A stretch of 64,000 bases of DNA, taken from positions 248,001 to 312,000 of the forward strand of contig NZ_JAVIZT010000001.1 of NCBI RefSeq assembly GCF_031453615.1, in the 5' to 3' direction. Origin of the DNA: Microbacterium sp. SORGH_AS_0428. Its GTDB lineage: Bacteria > Actinomycetota > Actinomycetes > Actinomycetales > Microbacteriaceae. The notes under the pieces were generated by a model. It was given only the letters and a program-made list of their open reading frames with translations, did no database searches and was not told the DNA's origin. The translations under genes and the position numbers were made by a program. Positions 33,459 through 42,113 of this stretch are shown one piece after another; the stretch's first letter is position 1, and the number at the start of each line of letters is the position of its first letter.

Positions 33459-35926
33459 CGGAACTGTCCGCCGCCGAGAGGTTCGCCGCGGCCCAGTCGC
33501 GGGCGTCCCATCCCGAGACGGCGGCGTTCGCGGCCGCGCAGCGCTTCGAACTGGACCCGTTCCAACTCGAGGGATGCGCATCCCTCGAAGAGGGCCGAAG
33601 CGCCCTGGTGGCCGCACCCACCGGAGCGGGGAAGACGATCGTCGGCGAGTTCGCGATCCATCTCGCCATGCTCACCTCACGCGACAAGGCCTTCTACACG
33701 ACACCGATGAAAGCGCTGTCGAACCAGAAGTTCCGCGAGCTGACCGAGGTCTACGGGGCGGAGAACGTCGGGCTCCTGACGGGCGACACCAACATCAACG
33801 GCAACGCGCGCATCGTCGTCATGACGACCGAGGTGCTGCGCAACATGCTCTACGCGGGCTCGTCCGCACTGCGCGATCTCCGCTTCGTCGTGATGGATGA
33901 GGTCCACTACCTGGCGGATCGCTTCCGCGGAGCCGTCTGGGAAGAGGTCATCATCCACCTCCCCGAGAGCGTACGACTTGTGTCGCTGTCGGCGACCGTG
34001 TCGAACGCCGAGGAGTTCGGCGACTGGCTGGACACCGTGCGCGGCGAGACGGACATCATCGTCTCGGAGACCCGTCCGGTGCCTCTCGAACAGCACGTCC
34101 TCGTGCGGGGCGACCTGCTGCCGCTGTTCGACGATCGCGCCGGCGTTGCCGCGGCGCAGGTGAACCAGGAACTGCTCCGCATCCGATCCGGTGGAGGCCC
34201 GGGGCACGATCGCAAGCGGTACGGCCAGCAGGCACGACGGGATGCGGACGCGCACCGCCATCCGCACCGGCACGGGACGAAGCAACTGCGCTCCGGCAAC
34301 GCCCGGCGCCTCGAGCGCATCGACCGGCCCGAGGTCGTCGATCTGCTGGGACGGGCGAACCTGCTCCCCGCGATCTTCTTCATCTTCTCCCGCGCGGGTT
34401 GCGACGGGGCCGTGCAGCAGGTGCGTCGGTCAGGACTCCGCCTCACCGACACCGATGAACGTCGCGTGATCAGAGAGATCGTCGAGGAGCGAACCCGCAA
34501 CCTGCCGGATGAGGATCTCGCGGTTCTCGGCTTCTGGGAATGGCGCGAGAACCTCGAGCGGGGAGTCGCCGCCCACCACGCCGGCCTTCTGCCCGCGTTC
34601 AAGGAGATCGTCGAAGAGCTCTTTCGCCGGAAGCTCGTGAAAGTGGTCTTCGCCACCGAGACGTTGGCACTGGGGATCAACATGCCCGCCCGCACGGTCG
34701 TGCTCGAGAAGCTCGAGAAGTTCAACGGTGAAGCGCGCGTCGCCATCACGTCGGGGGAGTACACGCAGCTGACCGGCCGCGCCGGACGTCGTGGCATCGA
34801 CGTCGAGGGGCACGCAGTGGTGCAGTGGAGCGAGTCGATGGACCCCCAGGCGGTCGCGGCGCTCGCGTCCCGCCGCACCTACCCGCTGAACTCGAGCTTC
34901 CGACCCACCTACAACATGGCGGTCAATCTGATCGACCAGTTCGGCCGCACGCGCGCGAGGGAGATCCTCGAATCGTCGTTCGCGCAATTCCAGGCGGACC
35001 GCTCCGTCGTCGGCCTCGCCCGGGAAGTACGGGCGGCAGAGGAGTCGCTGGCCGGCTACCGCGAAGCGATGACGTGCGATCGCGGCGACTACGCGGAGTA
35101 TGCGCAACTACGGCAGGAGGTCTCGGAGCTGGAAAAGCTCGGCCGCAAGGACGCGAACGCCTCCCGCGCGACGCGCGACGAGCGCACCCGCCGCATCCAG
35201 TCGCTCCGTCGCCGGCTCCAGCATCATCCGTGCCACTCCTGCCCGGAGCGCGAGTCGCACGCGCGGTGGGCCGAGCGCTACCTCAAGCTCAACAAGCGCG
35301 TCGATCGCATGCGGAGCCAGATCTCCTCGCGCACCGGCACGGTCGCTCGGGTCTTCGATCGCGTTGTGGACGTCCTGAGTGAGCTCGACTACGTCTCTCA
35401 CGACGACGCCGGGCGCACCGTCCTCACCGCATCGGGTCGACGGATGCGGCGCATCTACGGAGAGCGCGACCTTCTCGTCGCCGAATCTCTGCGCACCGGG
35501 ATCTGGGATCGCCTCGACGCTCCGTCGCTGGCGGCGCTGGTGTGCGCGCTCGTCTACGAGCCCCGGCGCGACGAGGCGGGAGTGGGGGAGCGGGGCTTGC
35601 CCCGCGGCGCCTTCCGCGCCGCCCTCACCGCGACGGAGGATCTGTGGCAGCGGCTCGACGACCTCGAGCGCGATCACCATCTTCCCGGATCCACATCGCC
35701 GGCGGCAGGACTGTCGCAGGCGATGTACTCGTGGGCGCGCGGGTCGATCCTGGATCGTGTGCTCACCGAGGCCGACATGGCCGCCGGTGACTTCGTGCGG
35801 TGGGCGAAGCAGACGATCGACCTGCTCGATCAGCTCTCGCTCGTGGCCGATGCGCCACTGGCGACGACCGCGCGCACCGCGCTCGATTCCGTCCGTCGCG
35901 GCATCGTCGCGTACGCGGGCGTCTGA
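33455..35926 (+). CDS. helY: DEAD/DEAH box RNA helicase HelY (Ski2/Mtr4-like)
   Basis: This 823-residue helicase has FELDPFQLEGCASLEEG (Q motif region), Walker A APTGAGKT, MKALSNQKFRE, TTEVLRNML, motif II DEVHYL, SATVSNAEEF, the second-domain FSRAGCD, FATETLALGINMPARTVV, and QLTGRAGRRGID (motif VI). The CHSCPERESHARW segment in the C-terminal part resembles the Cys cluster of the Ski2-like family. A basic, His-rich insertion (about residues 250-275) sits between the two RecA domains. Likely role in RNA turnover or DNA repair. The position after tatAC matches other actinobacteria. Confidence 0.94.
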   Translation: MTELSAAERFAAAQSRASHPETAAFAAAQRFELDPFQLEGCASLEEGRSALVAAPTGAGKTIVGEFAIHLAMLTSRDKAFYTTPMKALSNQKFRELTEVYGAENVGLLTGDTNINGNARIVVMTTEVLRNMLYAGSSALRDLRFVVMDEVHYLADRFRGAVWEEVIIHLPESVRLVSLSATVSNAEEFGDWLDTVRGETDIIVSETRPVPLEQHVLVRGDLLPLFDDRAGVAAAQVNQELLRIRSGGGPGHDRKRYGQQARRDADAHRHPHRHGTKQLRSGNARRLERIDRPEVVDLLGRANLLPAIFFIFSRAGCDGAVQQVRRSGLRLTDTDERRVIREIVEERTRNLPDEDLAVLGFWEWRENLERGVAAHHAGLLPAFKEIVEELFRRKLVKVVFATETLALGINMPARTVVLEKLEKFNGEARVAITSGEYTQLTGRAGRRGIDVEGHAVVQWSESMDPQAVAALASRRTYPLNSSFRPTYNMAVNLIDQFGRTRAREILESSFAQFQADRSVVGLAREVRAAEESLAGYREAMTCDRGDYAEYAQLRQEVSELEKLGRKDANASRATRDERTRRIQSLRRRLQHHPCHSCPERESHARWAERYLKLNKRVDRMRSQISSRTGTVARVFDRVVDVLSELDYVSHDDAGRTVLTASGRRMRRIYGERDLLVAESLRTGIWDRLDAPSLAALVCALVYEPRRDEAGVGERGLPRGAFRAALTATEDLWQRLDDLERDHHLPGSTSPAAGLSQAMYSWARGSILDRVLTEADMAAGDFVRWAKQTIDLLDQLSLVADAPLATTARTALDSVRRGIVAYAGV

Positions 35927-35964
35927 CGGCAGACGCCCGGGCGACTCGGCTTAGGCTGGAGATC

Positions 35965-37497
35965 GTGCCGAGACCGCGTGCCCTTCTTCCGCTGTGGGCC
36001 GGCGTGCTCGCATCCGTGCTGGGCGGACTCGCTCTGACCACGGCGTTTCCCGCGCTGAGCTGGTGGCCGATGGTGTTCGTCGCGATCCCGCTCGCACTCG
36101 TCTCACTCATCGGCCGCAGCGCGGGCGGCGCGTTCCTCGTCGGAACGGCGTACGGAGCCGCTTTCTTCCTCGTCAACGTCTCCTTCACCGCTCGCTATCT
36201 CGGACCGGTACCGTGGCTTGCGCTGTCCGTGCTCGAAGCCGTCCTGACCGGTGCCGCCGCCATCCTCATCACCTGGGCGTACCGGTGGGTGCCGACGGCT
36301 CTGAAGGGTGTCTGGCCTCGCCTCATCGTGCTTCCCGTCCTCGTCGCGGGTCTGTGGGTGCTGCGCGAACAATGGGTCGGTACATTCCCGTACGGCGGCT
36401 TTCCGTGGGGGAGGGTGGGCGTGACTCAGGTCAACGGCCCCTTCGCCTCACTCCTTTCGTGGATCGGGATGTCGGGTGTCGGTTTCGTCGTGGTCCTGCT
36501 GTGCGCCGCAGCGATCGAGTATGTGCGGATGCGCAGATTCACGGATGTGCGCACGGTCGTCCCGCTCGTGCTCGTCGCCGTGATCGCACTCGCCACGCCG
36601 GCTTTCGCCACCACCGCCAACGGTGCGTTGCGCATCGGGTCGGTACAGGGCAACGGCCCGGCGGGATACTTCGACCAGCGCACCAGGGGTGCGCTCCTCG
36701 ACGCCCAGTTGAAGGCCACCGAGGCGATCGCCGATGATCGTATGGATCTGCTGGTCTGGCCCGAAGGCGGCATCGATTCCGATCCGACGGCCAATCGCAC
36801 CACGGCCGCGACGCTGGACACGCTGTCGAATCGCATCGACGCACCCCTGCTCGTGAACGCCGCGACGGCTCGCGGCGATCGCTATTTCAACACCTCGATG
36901 CTGTGGGAGTCGGGCAAGGGCGTCGTCGCCTCGTACGACAAGATCCACCCGGTGCCGTTCGGAGAGTACGTTCCTGATCGTCCCTTCTTCGCCGCATTGG
37001 CGCCGGATCTCATCAACCTCATCCAACGGGAGTACACGCCGGGCACCGCCGAACCCGTCGTCGAACTGGGTGAGACCCCGATCGGTCTCGCCATCTGCTT
37101 CGACGTGATCTACGACGACGTGGTCTGGGCGGCCTCCGACGGCGGCGCGCAGGTGTACGTCTACCAGACGAACAACGCGGACTTCCGTGGGACCGACGAG
37201 AATCTCCAGCAGCTGGCGTTCGCGCGCGCGCGGGCGATCGAGACGGGACGCGCCGTCGTGAACATCTCCACCGTGGGAACGAGCCAGGTGATCGCTCCCA
37301 CCGGCGAGGTCATCGACGGCATCGCCGCCGACACCGCCGGGGCGATGGTCACCGAGGTCCCGCTGCGGACCGGAACGACCGCCGCGATGGTGCTCGGCCC
37401 CGCTCTGCACGCGGTCTTCGCCTGGGGCAGCCTGATCGCGCTGCTGGCGGCGGGGCTCACGGCCAGGCTGCGCGGACCGCGCCGCAACCGCGCATAA
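35965..37497 (+). CDS. lnt: Apolipoprotein N-acyltransferase
   Basis: Lnt adds the third acyl chain to the N-terminal cysteine of lipoproteins in the cell membrane. The 510-residue protein has about six N-terminal helices, then a periplasm-side nitrilase domain with the catalytic Glu in LLVWPEGGIDSD, Lys in YDKIHPVPFGEYVP, and Cys in GLAICFDVIYDD, and a final C-terminal helix. TAGGCT at 35952-35957 lies 7 bases before the GTG start. Its lipoprotein clients in this window would include the products at 2641-3675 and 29400-30311. Confidence 0.93.
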   Translation: MPRPRALLPLWAGVLASVLGGLALTTAFPALSWWPMVFVAIPLALVSLIGRSAGGAFLVGTAYGAAFFLVNVSFTARYLGPVPWLALSVLEAVLTGAAAILITWAYRWVPTALKGVWPRLIVLPVLVAGLWVLREQWVGTFPYGGFPWGRVGVTQVNGPFASLLSWIGMSGVGFVVVLLCAAAIEYVRMRRFTDVRTVVPLVLVAVIALATPAFATTANGALRIGSVQGNGPAGYFDQRTRGALLDAQLKATEAIADDRMDLLVWPEGGIDSDPTANRTTAATLDTLSNRIDAPLLVNAATARGDRYFNTSMLWESGKGVVASYDKIHPVPFGEYVPDRPFFAALAPDLINLIQREYTPGTAEPVVELGETPIGLAICFDVIYDDVVWAASDGGAQVYVYQTNNADFRGTDENLQQLAFARARAIETGRAVVNISTVGTSQVIAPTGEVIDGIAADTAGAMVTEVPLRTGTTAAMVLGPALHAVFAWGSLIALLAAGLTARLRGPRRNRA

Positions 37498-37500
37498 CGA

Positions 37501-37537
37501 AGAACGGCGCCGCCCCCGAAGGGTGCGGCGCCGTTCT
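37501..37537. terminator. Hairpin terminator between lnt and rbpA
   Basis: AGAACGGCGCCGC (37501-37513) is complementary to GCGGCGCCGTTCT (37525-37537), with a small inner CCC/GGG pairing. It separates two convergent genes and should work in both directions. Confidence 0.8.
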
Positions 37538-37548
37538 CAAGAATGCGC

Positions 37549-37926
37549 TCAGGCGGTCTTCTTGGTGACGTCGTCACCTGCGCCGCGGCGGGCGCGGACG
37601 AAGGCGAGACGCTCTTCCAGCAGCTCTTCGAGCTCCGGGATCGTGCGGCGCTCCAGCAGCATGTCCCAGTGGGTGCGCGCGGCCTTGTCGTCGCTGTGGT
37701 CGACGGAGACGGTCTGCTCGCCCACGCGCAGCAGTGCCTCTCCGCCGCAAGCGCGGCACTCCCAGGTCTGCGGCGGCTCAGCGTCTGCCGCGAAAGTCAG
37801 TGTGGTCTCTTTCGAACACACGCTGCAGACGTACGTCTGCTGCGCGCGCTCATGAAAAACGACGCCCTCTTCGCTCTGTAGGCTCTGGGCGCCGAGTCGG
37901 ATGCCGCGAAGACTGCGGTCTGCCAT
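37549..37926 (-). CDS. rbpA: RNA polymerase-binding protein RbpA
   Basis: RbpA binds sigma factor and RNA polymerase in actinobacteria and stabilises the open promoter complex. The 125-residue protein begins MADRSLRGIRLGAQSLQSEE, has a core zinc-like domain with Cys pairs (YVCSVCSKE and WECRACGGEALL), a basic linker and the sigma-interaction domain HWDMLLERRTIPELEELLEERL. Its presence is strong support for an actinobacterial source. A GTTATACC element upstream may form part of its promoter. Confidence 0.96.
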   Translation of the reverse strand: MADRSLRGIRLGAQSLQSEEGVVFHERAQQTYVCSVCSKETTLTFAADAEPPQTWECRACGGEALLRVGEQTVSVDHSDDKAARTHWDMLLERRTIPELEELLEERLAFVRARRGAGDDVTKKTA

Positions 37927-38026
37927 TGTGTGGTCCTCTCGTCGCGTGGTGCTTACCCGGTATAACGCGTCGAGTTGGGAGGATCATCCGAGGCGGCTAT
38001 GACGGAGCACAACTCACAGTCTATCT

Positions 38027-38806
38027 TCAGCGACCAGGGCCGAGAATCCGCAGCGCGAGATCGGCGCGGTCGGTCACGAGGCCGTCCACCCCCATCCCGA
38101 TCAGGCGTCGCATGTCCGACTCCTCGTTGACCGTCCACACATGCACTTCCACGCCGGCCCCGTGCACCGCATCCAGGAAGCGCGGCGTGACGACACGGAT
38201 GCGGTTCTGATACTCCGGTACCTGAAGAGCGTCGATTCCCGCGAGCGTGCGGTCTACCAGTCGGCGGGAACCGGTGACTGCGGCCGCGGCGACGCGCGCG
38301 ACCAGCGTCGCACCGGCGGAGGTGGCCGGCAGCAGCGTGGGGCGGGCGCGTCCCGCCGCGGCGAGAGCCGTTCGGCGTCGGCGCTCCGAGAAGCTCGTCA
38401 GCAGGACCCGCTCGGCCGCGCTCGCGGCGAGGCGTCCGGCGGGCTCGGCCGCCGCATCCGCCTTCACGTCGATGTTGAAGCGCACGTCGGGGAAGCTCTG
38501 CAGGGCCTGTTCGAAGCTCGCGAGCCCGCCCCGGTCTGCCATGAGATCCTCGAGCTCGCGCAGCGTCACGTCGCGCACCAGGCGCGGATCGCCCGCTACC
38601 CGCGAGAGGTCGTCATCGTGGAAGAGGACGACCTCGCCGTCCCGTGTCAGATGACAATCCGACTCCACGTAGACCGCGCCCGCGGCATGAGCGGCGGCGA
38701 TCGCCGCGAACGAGTTCTCGACCATCTCGGGGCTTCCCACGGGCACGAGTCCTCGGTGGGCGAGGATACGGGGACGAGGTGCGCCACTCAGGTAGGGATG
38801 CGTCAC
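38027..38806 (-). CDS. Glycerophosphodiester phosphodiesterase
   Basis: This enzyme hydrolyses glycerophosphodiesters to glycerol-3-phosphate and alcohol. The 259-residue TIM-barrel protein has RILAHRGLVPVGSPEMVENS, VYVESDCHLTRDGEVVLFHDDDLSR with the catalytic His and metal ligands, FNIDVKADA, and a C-terminal VHVWTVNEESDMRRLIGMGV segment. The GTG at 38806 is preferred over the one at 38815 because TAGCGT ends 7 bases before it. No signal peptide is seen, so it should be cytoplasmic. Confidence 0.93.
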   Translation of the reverse strand: MTHPYLSGAPRPRILAHRGLVPVGSPEMVENSFAAIAAAHAAGAVYVESDCHLTRDGEVVLFHDDDLSRVAGDPRLVRDVTLRELEDLMADRGGLASFEQALQSFPDVRFNIDVKADAAAEPAGRLAASAAERVLLTSFSERRRRTALAAAGRARPTLLPATSAGATLVARVAAAAVTGSRRLVDRTLAGIDALQVPEYQNRIRVVTPRFLDAVHGAGVEVHVWTVNEESDMRRLIGMGVDGLVTDRADLALRILGPGR

Positions 38807-38920
38807 GGCGCCCACGCTATCGCGCGCGACGAGGAGCGGGGATTGGTAGGGTCGGGTGTCGCCCCGATGCGCCGCTCCGGCGCGCGGCGACGCCTTTTCG
38901 CGCCAGATTCAGGAGTGCCC

Positions 38921-39694
38921 GTGACCGATTCGCTCACCCCCCTCGCCGCCGGTTCCCTCACCGGCAAGACCGCTCTCGTGACCGGGTCGTCGCGCGGCAT
39001 CGGAGCCGACACCGTGCGTTACTTCGCACAGGCCGGCGCGAACGTCGTCATCAACTTCCGTAACAAGGCGCCGCGCGCTGAGAAGCTCGCCGCGCAGCTG
39101 CGCGAGCTCGGCGTGCAGGTGCTCGTGGTCGGAGCGGACCTCACGGACGAGGCATCGGTGCAGGCGATGTTCTCGGAAGTGGAGCAGACGTTCGGATCCC
39201 TCGACATTCTCGTGCTCAACGCTTCGGGCGGCATGGAAGGCGGCATGGCCGCCGACTACGCGCTGCAGTTGAACCGGGACGCTCAGGTGCGCGTGCTCGA
39301 GACCGCGCTGCCTCTGCTGGGTTCGGGGTCGCGCGTCGTCTTCGTGACGAGTCATCAGGCGCACTTCATCCACACGACGCCCACCATGCCCGAGTACGAG
39401 CCGGTGGCTCTCTCCAAGCGCGCCGGTGAGGATGCGCTTCGCGAGCGGATCCCCGCCCTGTCCGAGCGCGGCGTCGAGTTCGTCGTCGTCTCCGGAGACA
39501 TGATCGAAGGCACCATCACCGCGACGCTTCTGGAGCGCGCGAACCCCGGCGCCATCGCTTTGCGCCGTGAGGATGCCGGCAAGCTCTACAACGTGTCCGA
39601 ATTCGCGGCTGAGGTCGCTCTCGCGGCGGTCGAGCCGGTGCCCGCGGACAACACGCGCCTCGTGGGGGAGACCAGCTCGTTCGTCGCCGAGTGA
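38921..39694 (+). CDS. SDR family oxidoreductase lacking the usual YxxxK tyrosine
   Basis: This 257-residue Rossmann-fold protein has TGSSRGIGADTVRYFAQAGA for NAD(P) binding and VLNASGGMEGG in place of the NAG motif. Where other SDRs have YxxxK it reads PVALSKRAGE, so valine replaces the catalytic tyrosine while Lys and the upstream Ser (VTSHQAH) remain; a tyrosine four residues earlier (EYEPV) might stand in. I recall the same PEYEPVAxSKRAGE pattern in other actinobacteria, which would make it a family feature. AGGAG precedes the GTG start. Reaction unknown. Confidence 0.88.
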   Translation: MTDSLTPLAAGSLTGKTALVTGSSRGIGADTVRYFAQAGANVVINFRNKAPRAEKLAAQLRELGVQVLVVGADLTDEASVQAMFSEVEQTFGSLDILVLNASGGMEGGMAADYALQLNRDAQVRVLETALPLLGSGSRVVFVTSHQAHFIHTTPTMPEYEPVALSKRAGEDALRERIPALSERGVEFVVVSGDMIEGTITATLLERANPGAIALRREDAGKLYNVSEFAAEVALAAVEPVPADNTRLVGETSSFVAE

Positions 39695-39700
39695 GTGTGC

Positions 39701-39736
39701 AGAACGCCCCCGGATCCGAGGATCCGGGGGCGTTCT
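39701..39736. terminator. Perfect hairpin terminator between the SDR and HdeD-like genes
   Basis: AGAACGCCCCCGGATC (39701-39716) pairs without mismatch with its complement at 39721-39736 around a CGAG loop. It lies between two convergent genes, 7 bases after the SDR stop and 8 before the HdeD-like stop. Confidence 0.85.
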
Positions 39737-39743
39737 CGCGTTG

Positions 39744-40301
39744 TCAGGAGCGGCCGAAGGAGAAGGCGCGCACGATCTGGATGATGCCCAGGATGACGAG
39801 CGAGGCGCCGACGAACAGCCACAGCAGCGCCACGTAGAGCGGCGAGAACACGAGGATGACGCCCGCGATCAGGCTCATCACCGCGAAGAAGATGGTCCAG
39901 CCCCGTGAGGCGCTGTTGCCCAGCGTCGTCAGGGCGACGACGCCCTCCACGATCCAGGTGATGCCGATGAAGACTCCGACGAAGATCGCCAGGAACACCG
40001 TGGTGTCGCCGAGGTTCGCGAGCGCGATGATTCCCGCTGCAACGAACAGCAGACCGAGAACGATGTGACCCACGCGGGACCAGCCGCCGAGCGTCTTCGA
40101 GAAGATGCCGAGCCCCGCATAGACCAGGCCGGAGGCGATCGCGTAGACGGCGATGATGGCGGTTCCCACCGCGGCCGTCTTCAGCGGCCACACGAGGATG
40201 AGGATGCCGACGATCAGGGCGATCGCGCCGCCGATCCCGAAGGCGGTGCGGATGCCGTTGACGAAGGTCTTGTCGGCGCTGGGGGTAACGGTCTCGGACA
40301 T
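39744..40301 (-). CDS. HdeD/DUF308 family membrane protein
   Basis: This 185-residue membrane protein has six predicted helices in three pairs, for example FGIGGAIALIVGILILVWPL and VGVFIGITWIVEGVVALTTL, matching the DUF308 repeat of HdeD. In enteric bacteria HdeD is linked to acid resistance; in actinobacteria no role is established. The ATG at 40301 has AGAGCAGGAC upstream; a longer in-frame start lacks such a site. It stands between the SDR gene and the AEC transporter. Confidence 0.88.
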   Translation of the reverse strand: MSETVTPSADKTFVNGIRTAFGIGGAIALIVGILILVWPLKTAAVGTAIIAVYAIASGLVYAGLGIFSKTLGGWSRVGHIVLGLLFVAAGIIALANLGDTTVFLAIFVGVFIGITWIVEGVVALTTLGNSASRGWTIFFAVMSLIAGVILVFSPLYVALLWLFVGASLVILGIIQIVRAFSFGRS

Positions 40302-40389
40302 GTCCTGCTCTTTCTGAAAAGAAGCTGAGTGTACGGATCCACCGTAGCGCGGTGAGGCGTCGCAGGGGAGTGGTGTCCGACTCGATGCG

Positions 40390-41304
40390 TCACAGCAGGA
40401 GCACGATCCCCAACAGCACGGGCACGCTGCCGACGGTCGTGAGGAAGATCGTGTCGCGCGCGACGGACTCGCCCACGCCATAGCGCTGGGCGTAGTTGAA
40501 GACGTTCTGCGCCGTCGGCAGAGCGGCCAGCACCGTGACGATGAGCACCTCGTGCGCCGAGAGTCCGAAGAGCGTCGCCAACGCCCACGCAGCCGCGGGC
40601 ATCGCCAACAGCTTGAGCGCGCTCGCGATCAGCACCTCACCGCGGCGGCCGGCATCCGCCAGGACGCGCTGGCCGTGGAGCGAGATGCCGTAGCTGATCA
40701 GGAGGATGGGAACGCACGCGTTCGCAATCAGCAGCGCGGGCTCCAGGACGATCGCCGGAAGCGCGATGCCCGAGACCGACACGAGTGTTCCGAGCGCCGA
40801 TCCGATCACGATGGGATTGCGTGCGGTCCGGCCCAGCACGCGCCAGAACGAACGTGTGCCGGTGGTGGCGGCATCCAGGATCGCGAGCGCGACGGGTGTC
40901 AACAGCAGCAACTGCATCAGAATGACGGGCGCCGGGTAGGCGGCGCTGCCGAGCAGGTACAACGACAGCGGGATTCCGATGTTGTTGGAGTTGACCTGAC
41001 CGGCCGAAAGGGCGGAGATCGTCGCATCGCCGACGCTCCGGCGCCACACGAAGCGCGCGAGCAGCCACTGCAGCCCGATGATCACCACGGCGGCGATCGT
41101 CGACACGGGAAGCAGCGCGGAGAACAGGGTCGTGATGTCCGCTTGGCTCAGCACGGTGAACAGGAGGAACGGCGAGAGCACGTAGAACGTGAGCCGACTC
41201 AGCACATGTCGTGCGTGCGGACCGAGGAGATCGATGCGCCCGATGATGTAGCCGACGATGATGGCGGTTCCGACGACGGCGAACCCGGTCAGCGTCTCCA
41301 GCAC
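40390..41304 (-). CDS. AEC (auxin efflux carrier) family transporter
   Basis: This 304-residue membrane protein has ten predicted helices in two repeats. Features are VVGTAIIVGYIIGR at the N-terminus, the helix-break motif region AGQVNSNNIGIPLSLYLLG, a central basic loop, and LAALPTAQNVFNYAQRYGVG in the second repeat. Bacterial AEC proteins carry organic acids or amino acids; the substrate here is open. The GTG at 41304 lies 6 bases after TAGGCT (leaderless). The region before it, toward 41406, starts the accessory island. Confidence 0.9.
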   Translation of the reverse strand: MLETLTGFAVVGTAIIVGYIIGRIDLLGPHARHVLSRLTFYVLSPFLLFTVLSQADITTLFSALLPVSTIAAVVIIGLQWLLARFVWRRSVGDATISALSAGQVNSNNIGIPLSLYLLGSAAYPAPVILMQLLLLTPVALAILDAATTGTRSFWRVLGRTARNPIVIGSALGTLVSVSGIALPAIVLEPALLIANACVPILLISYGISLHGQRVLADAGRRGEVLIASALKLLAMPAAAWALATLFGLSAHEVLIVTVLAALPTAQNVFNYAQRYGVGESVARDTIFLTTVGSVPVLLGIVLLL

Positions 41305-41381
41305 GTCTTCAGCCTAGGGCGCGCCTGTGCGCGGAATCGTTCGGGAATCGCGTCTGCGTCCCCATGACTGCGTGATTACCG

Positions 41382-41395
41382 ATAATGCACATTAT
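41382..41395. repeat. AT-rich palindrome at the edge of the recombinase remnant
   Basis: ATAATG-CA-CATTAT is a perfect 6-bp inverted repeat with a 2-base centre, within an AT-rich patch (GATTACCGATAATGCACATT) that stands out in this GC-rich genome. It lies just outside the decayed tyrosine recombinase gene, the place and form expected of a tyrosine-recombinase core site. Its function as such is inference. Confidence 0.5.
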
Positions 41396-41405
41396 GTCAT
41401 TGTGA

Positions 41406-41771
41406 TTTGGTCGACCTCGCCTATGCCGTGACGAGGTCCGCCCGCTCTACGCCCCGCCCGGATCCACGAGTCTTTGGCCGAGCGAACGCGGGAACCAGAT
41501 CATCACCGCCGGTCAGATCAGCCGGATGTTCGCCGAGGTCAACCGCGAGGCCGGTCTGACCGACGATCTCGACTTCCACTCGCTACGCCGCTCCTACGTC
41601 ACCCACCTGGTCGAGGAAGGCTACGACGCGTTCTTCGTCCAGCGGCAGGTCGGGCACGAACACGCCTCAACCACATCCATCTCCACCGGCCTCTCCCCCG
41701 ACTACCGGGCCCGCGTCGTCGACGACGCGATCGCCCGCATGGCGACGCAAGCCCTCACGACCAAGGAGTGA
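41406..41771 (+). pseudogene. Tyrosine recombinase/integrase remnant (C-terminal catalytic part only)
   Basis: From 41406 (after an in-frame TGA) the frame reads CRDEVRPLYAPPGSTSLWPS, then ITAGQISRMFAEVN, HSLRRSYVTHLVEEGYD with the catalytic H-x-x-R, and QVGHEHASTTSISTGLSPDY. This is the C-terminal third of an integrase of the type found in a three-gene module with an HTH and a zinc-ribbon protein. The N-terminal arm-binding domain and first catalytic arginine are gone. Where relatives have the nucleophile (TxxYTxVS) this has ISTGLS, so the tyrosine is replaced by serine. It cannot be active. The end at 41771 is intact. Confidence 0.85.
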
Positions 41772-41775
41772 CCCC

Positions 41776-42113
41776 ATGATTCGGCGCGTTGACCACGGCT
41801 GGCGGCTGCGGGAGCTGATGGCCGCCCGCGGGATGACGACCATCTCCGACCTGATCCCCCACCTCGCCGACCGCGGGATCACGCTCTCCGACTCGCAGCT
41901 CTACCGACTTCTTTCCGGCACCCCGAGCGGATCAACCTCATCCTGCTCGGCGCGATCCTCGATACGCTCGACTGCACCTTCGAGGATCTCGTCCCGGTGA
42001 CGGTCACCGCGACCGCGTCCCGCACCCGCGCAACCGGAACGACCGACGCGTCCACCCTCTCCCGCACCGACGCGATCCGGCCCGCCCGGGCACGGATCCA
42101 CCGGCCCAGTTGA
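41776..42113 (+). pseudogene. HTH (XRE-like) protein of the integrase module, frameshifted
   Basis: The first 50 residues (RRVDHGWRLRELMAARGMTT, LSDSQLYRLLSGTP) form a helix-turn-helix of the kind that follows this integrase. In the CCCC at 41921-41924 one C appears lost: the matching continuation ERINLILLGAILDTLDCTFE and DLVPVTV is read in the -1 frame to the TGA at 42111. Joined, the protein would be about 112 residues. It starts 4 bases after the integrase stop, so the original three-gene order is kept. Confidence 0.8.

Noticed and set aside
41376..41400. Interpreting the AT-rich palindrome as the chromosomal dif site
   Set aside because: The arms and spacing do not match the 28-bp XerC/XerD dif pattern, and the site is next to a mobile-element remnant.
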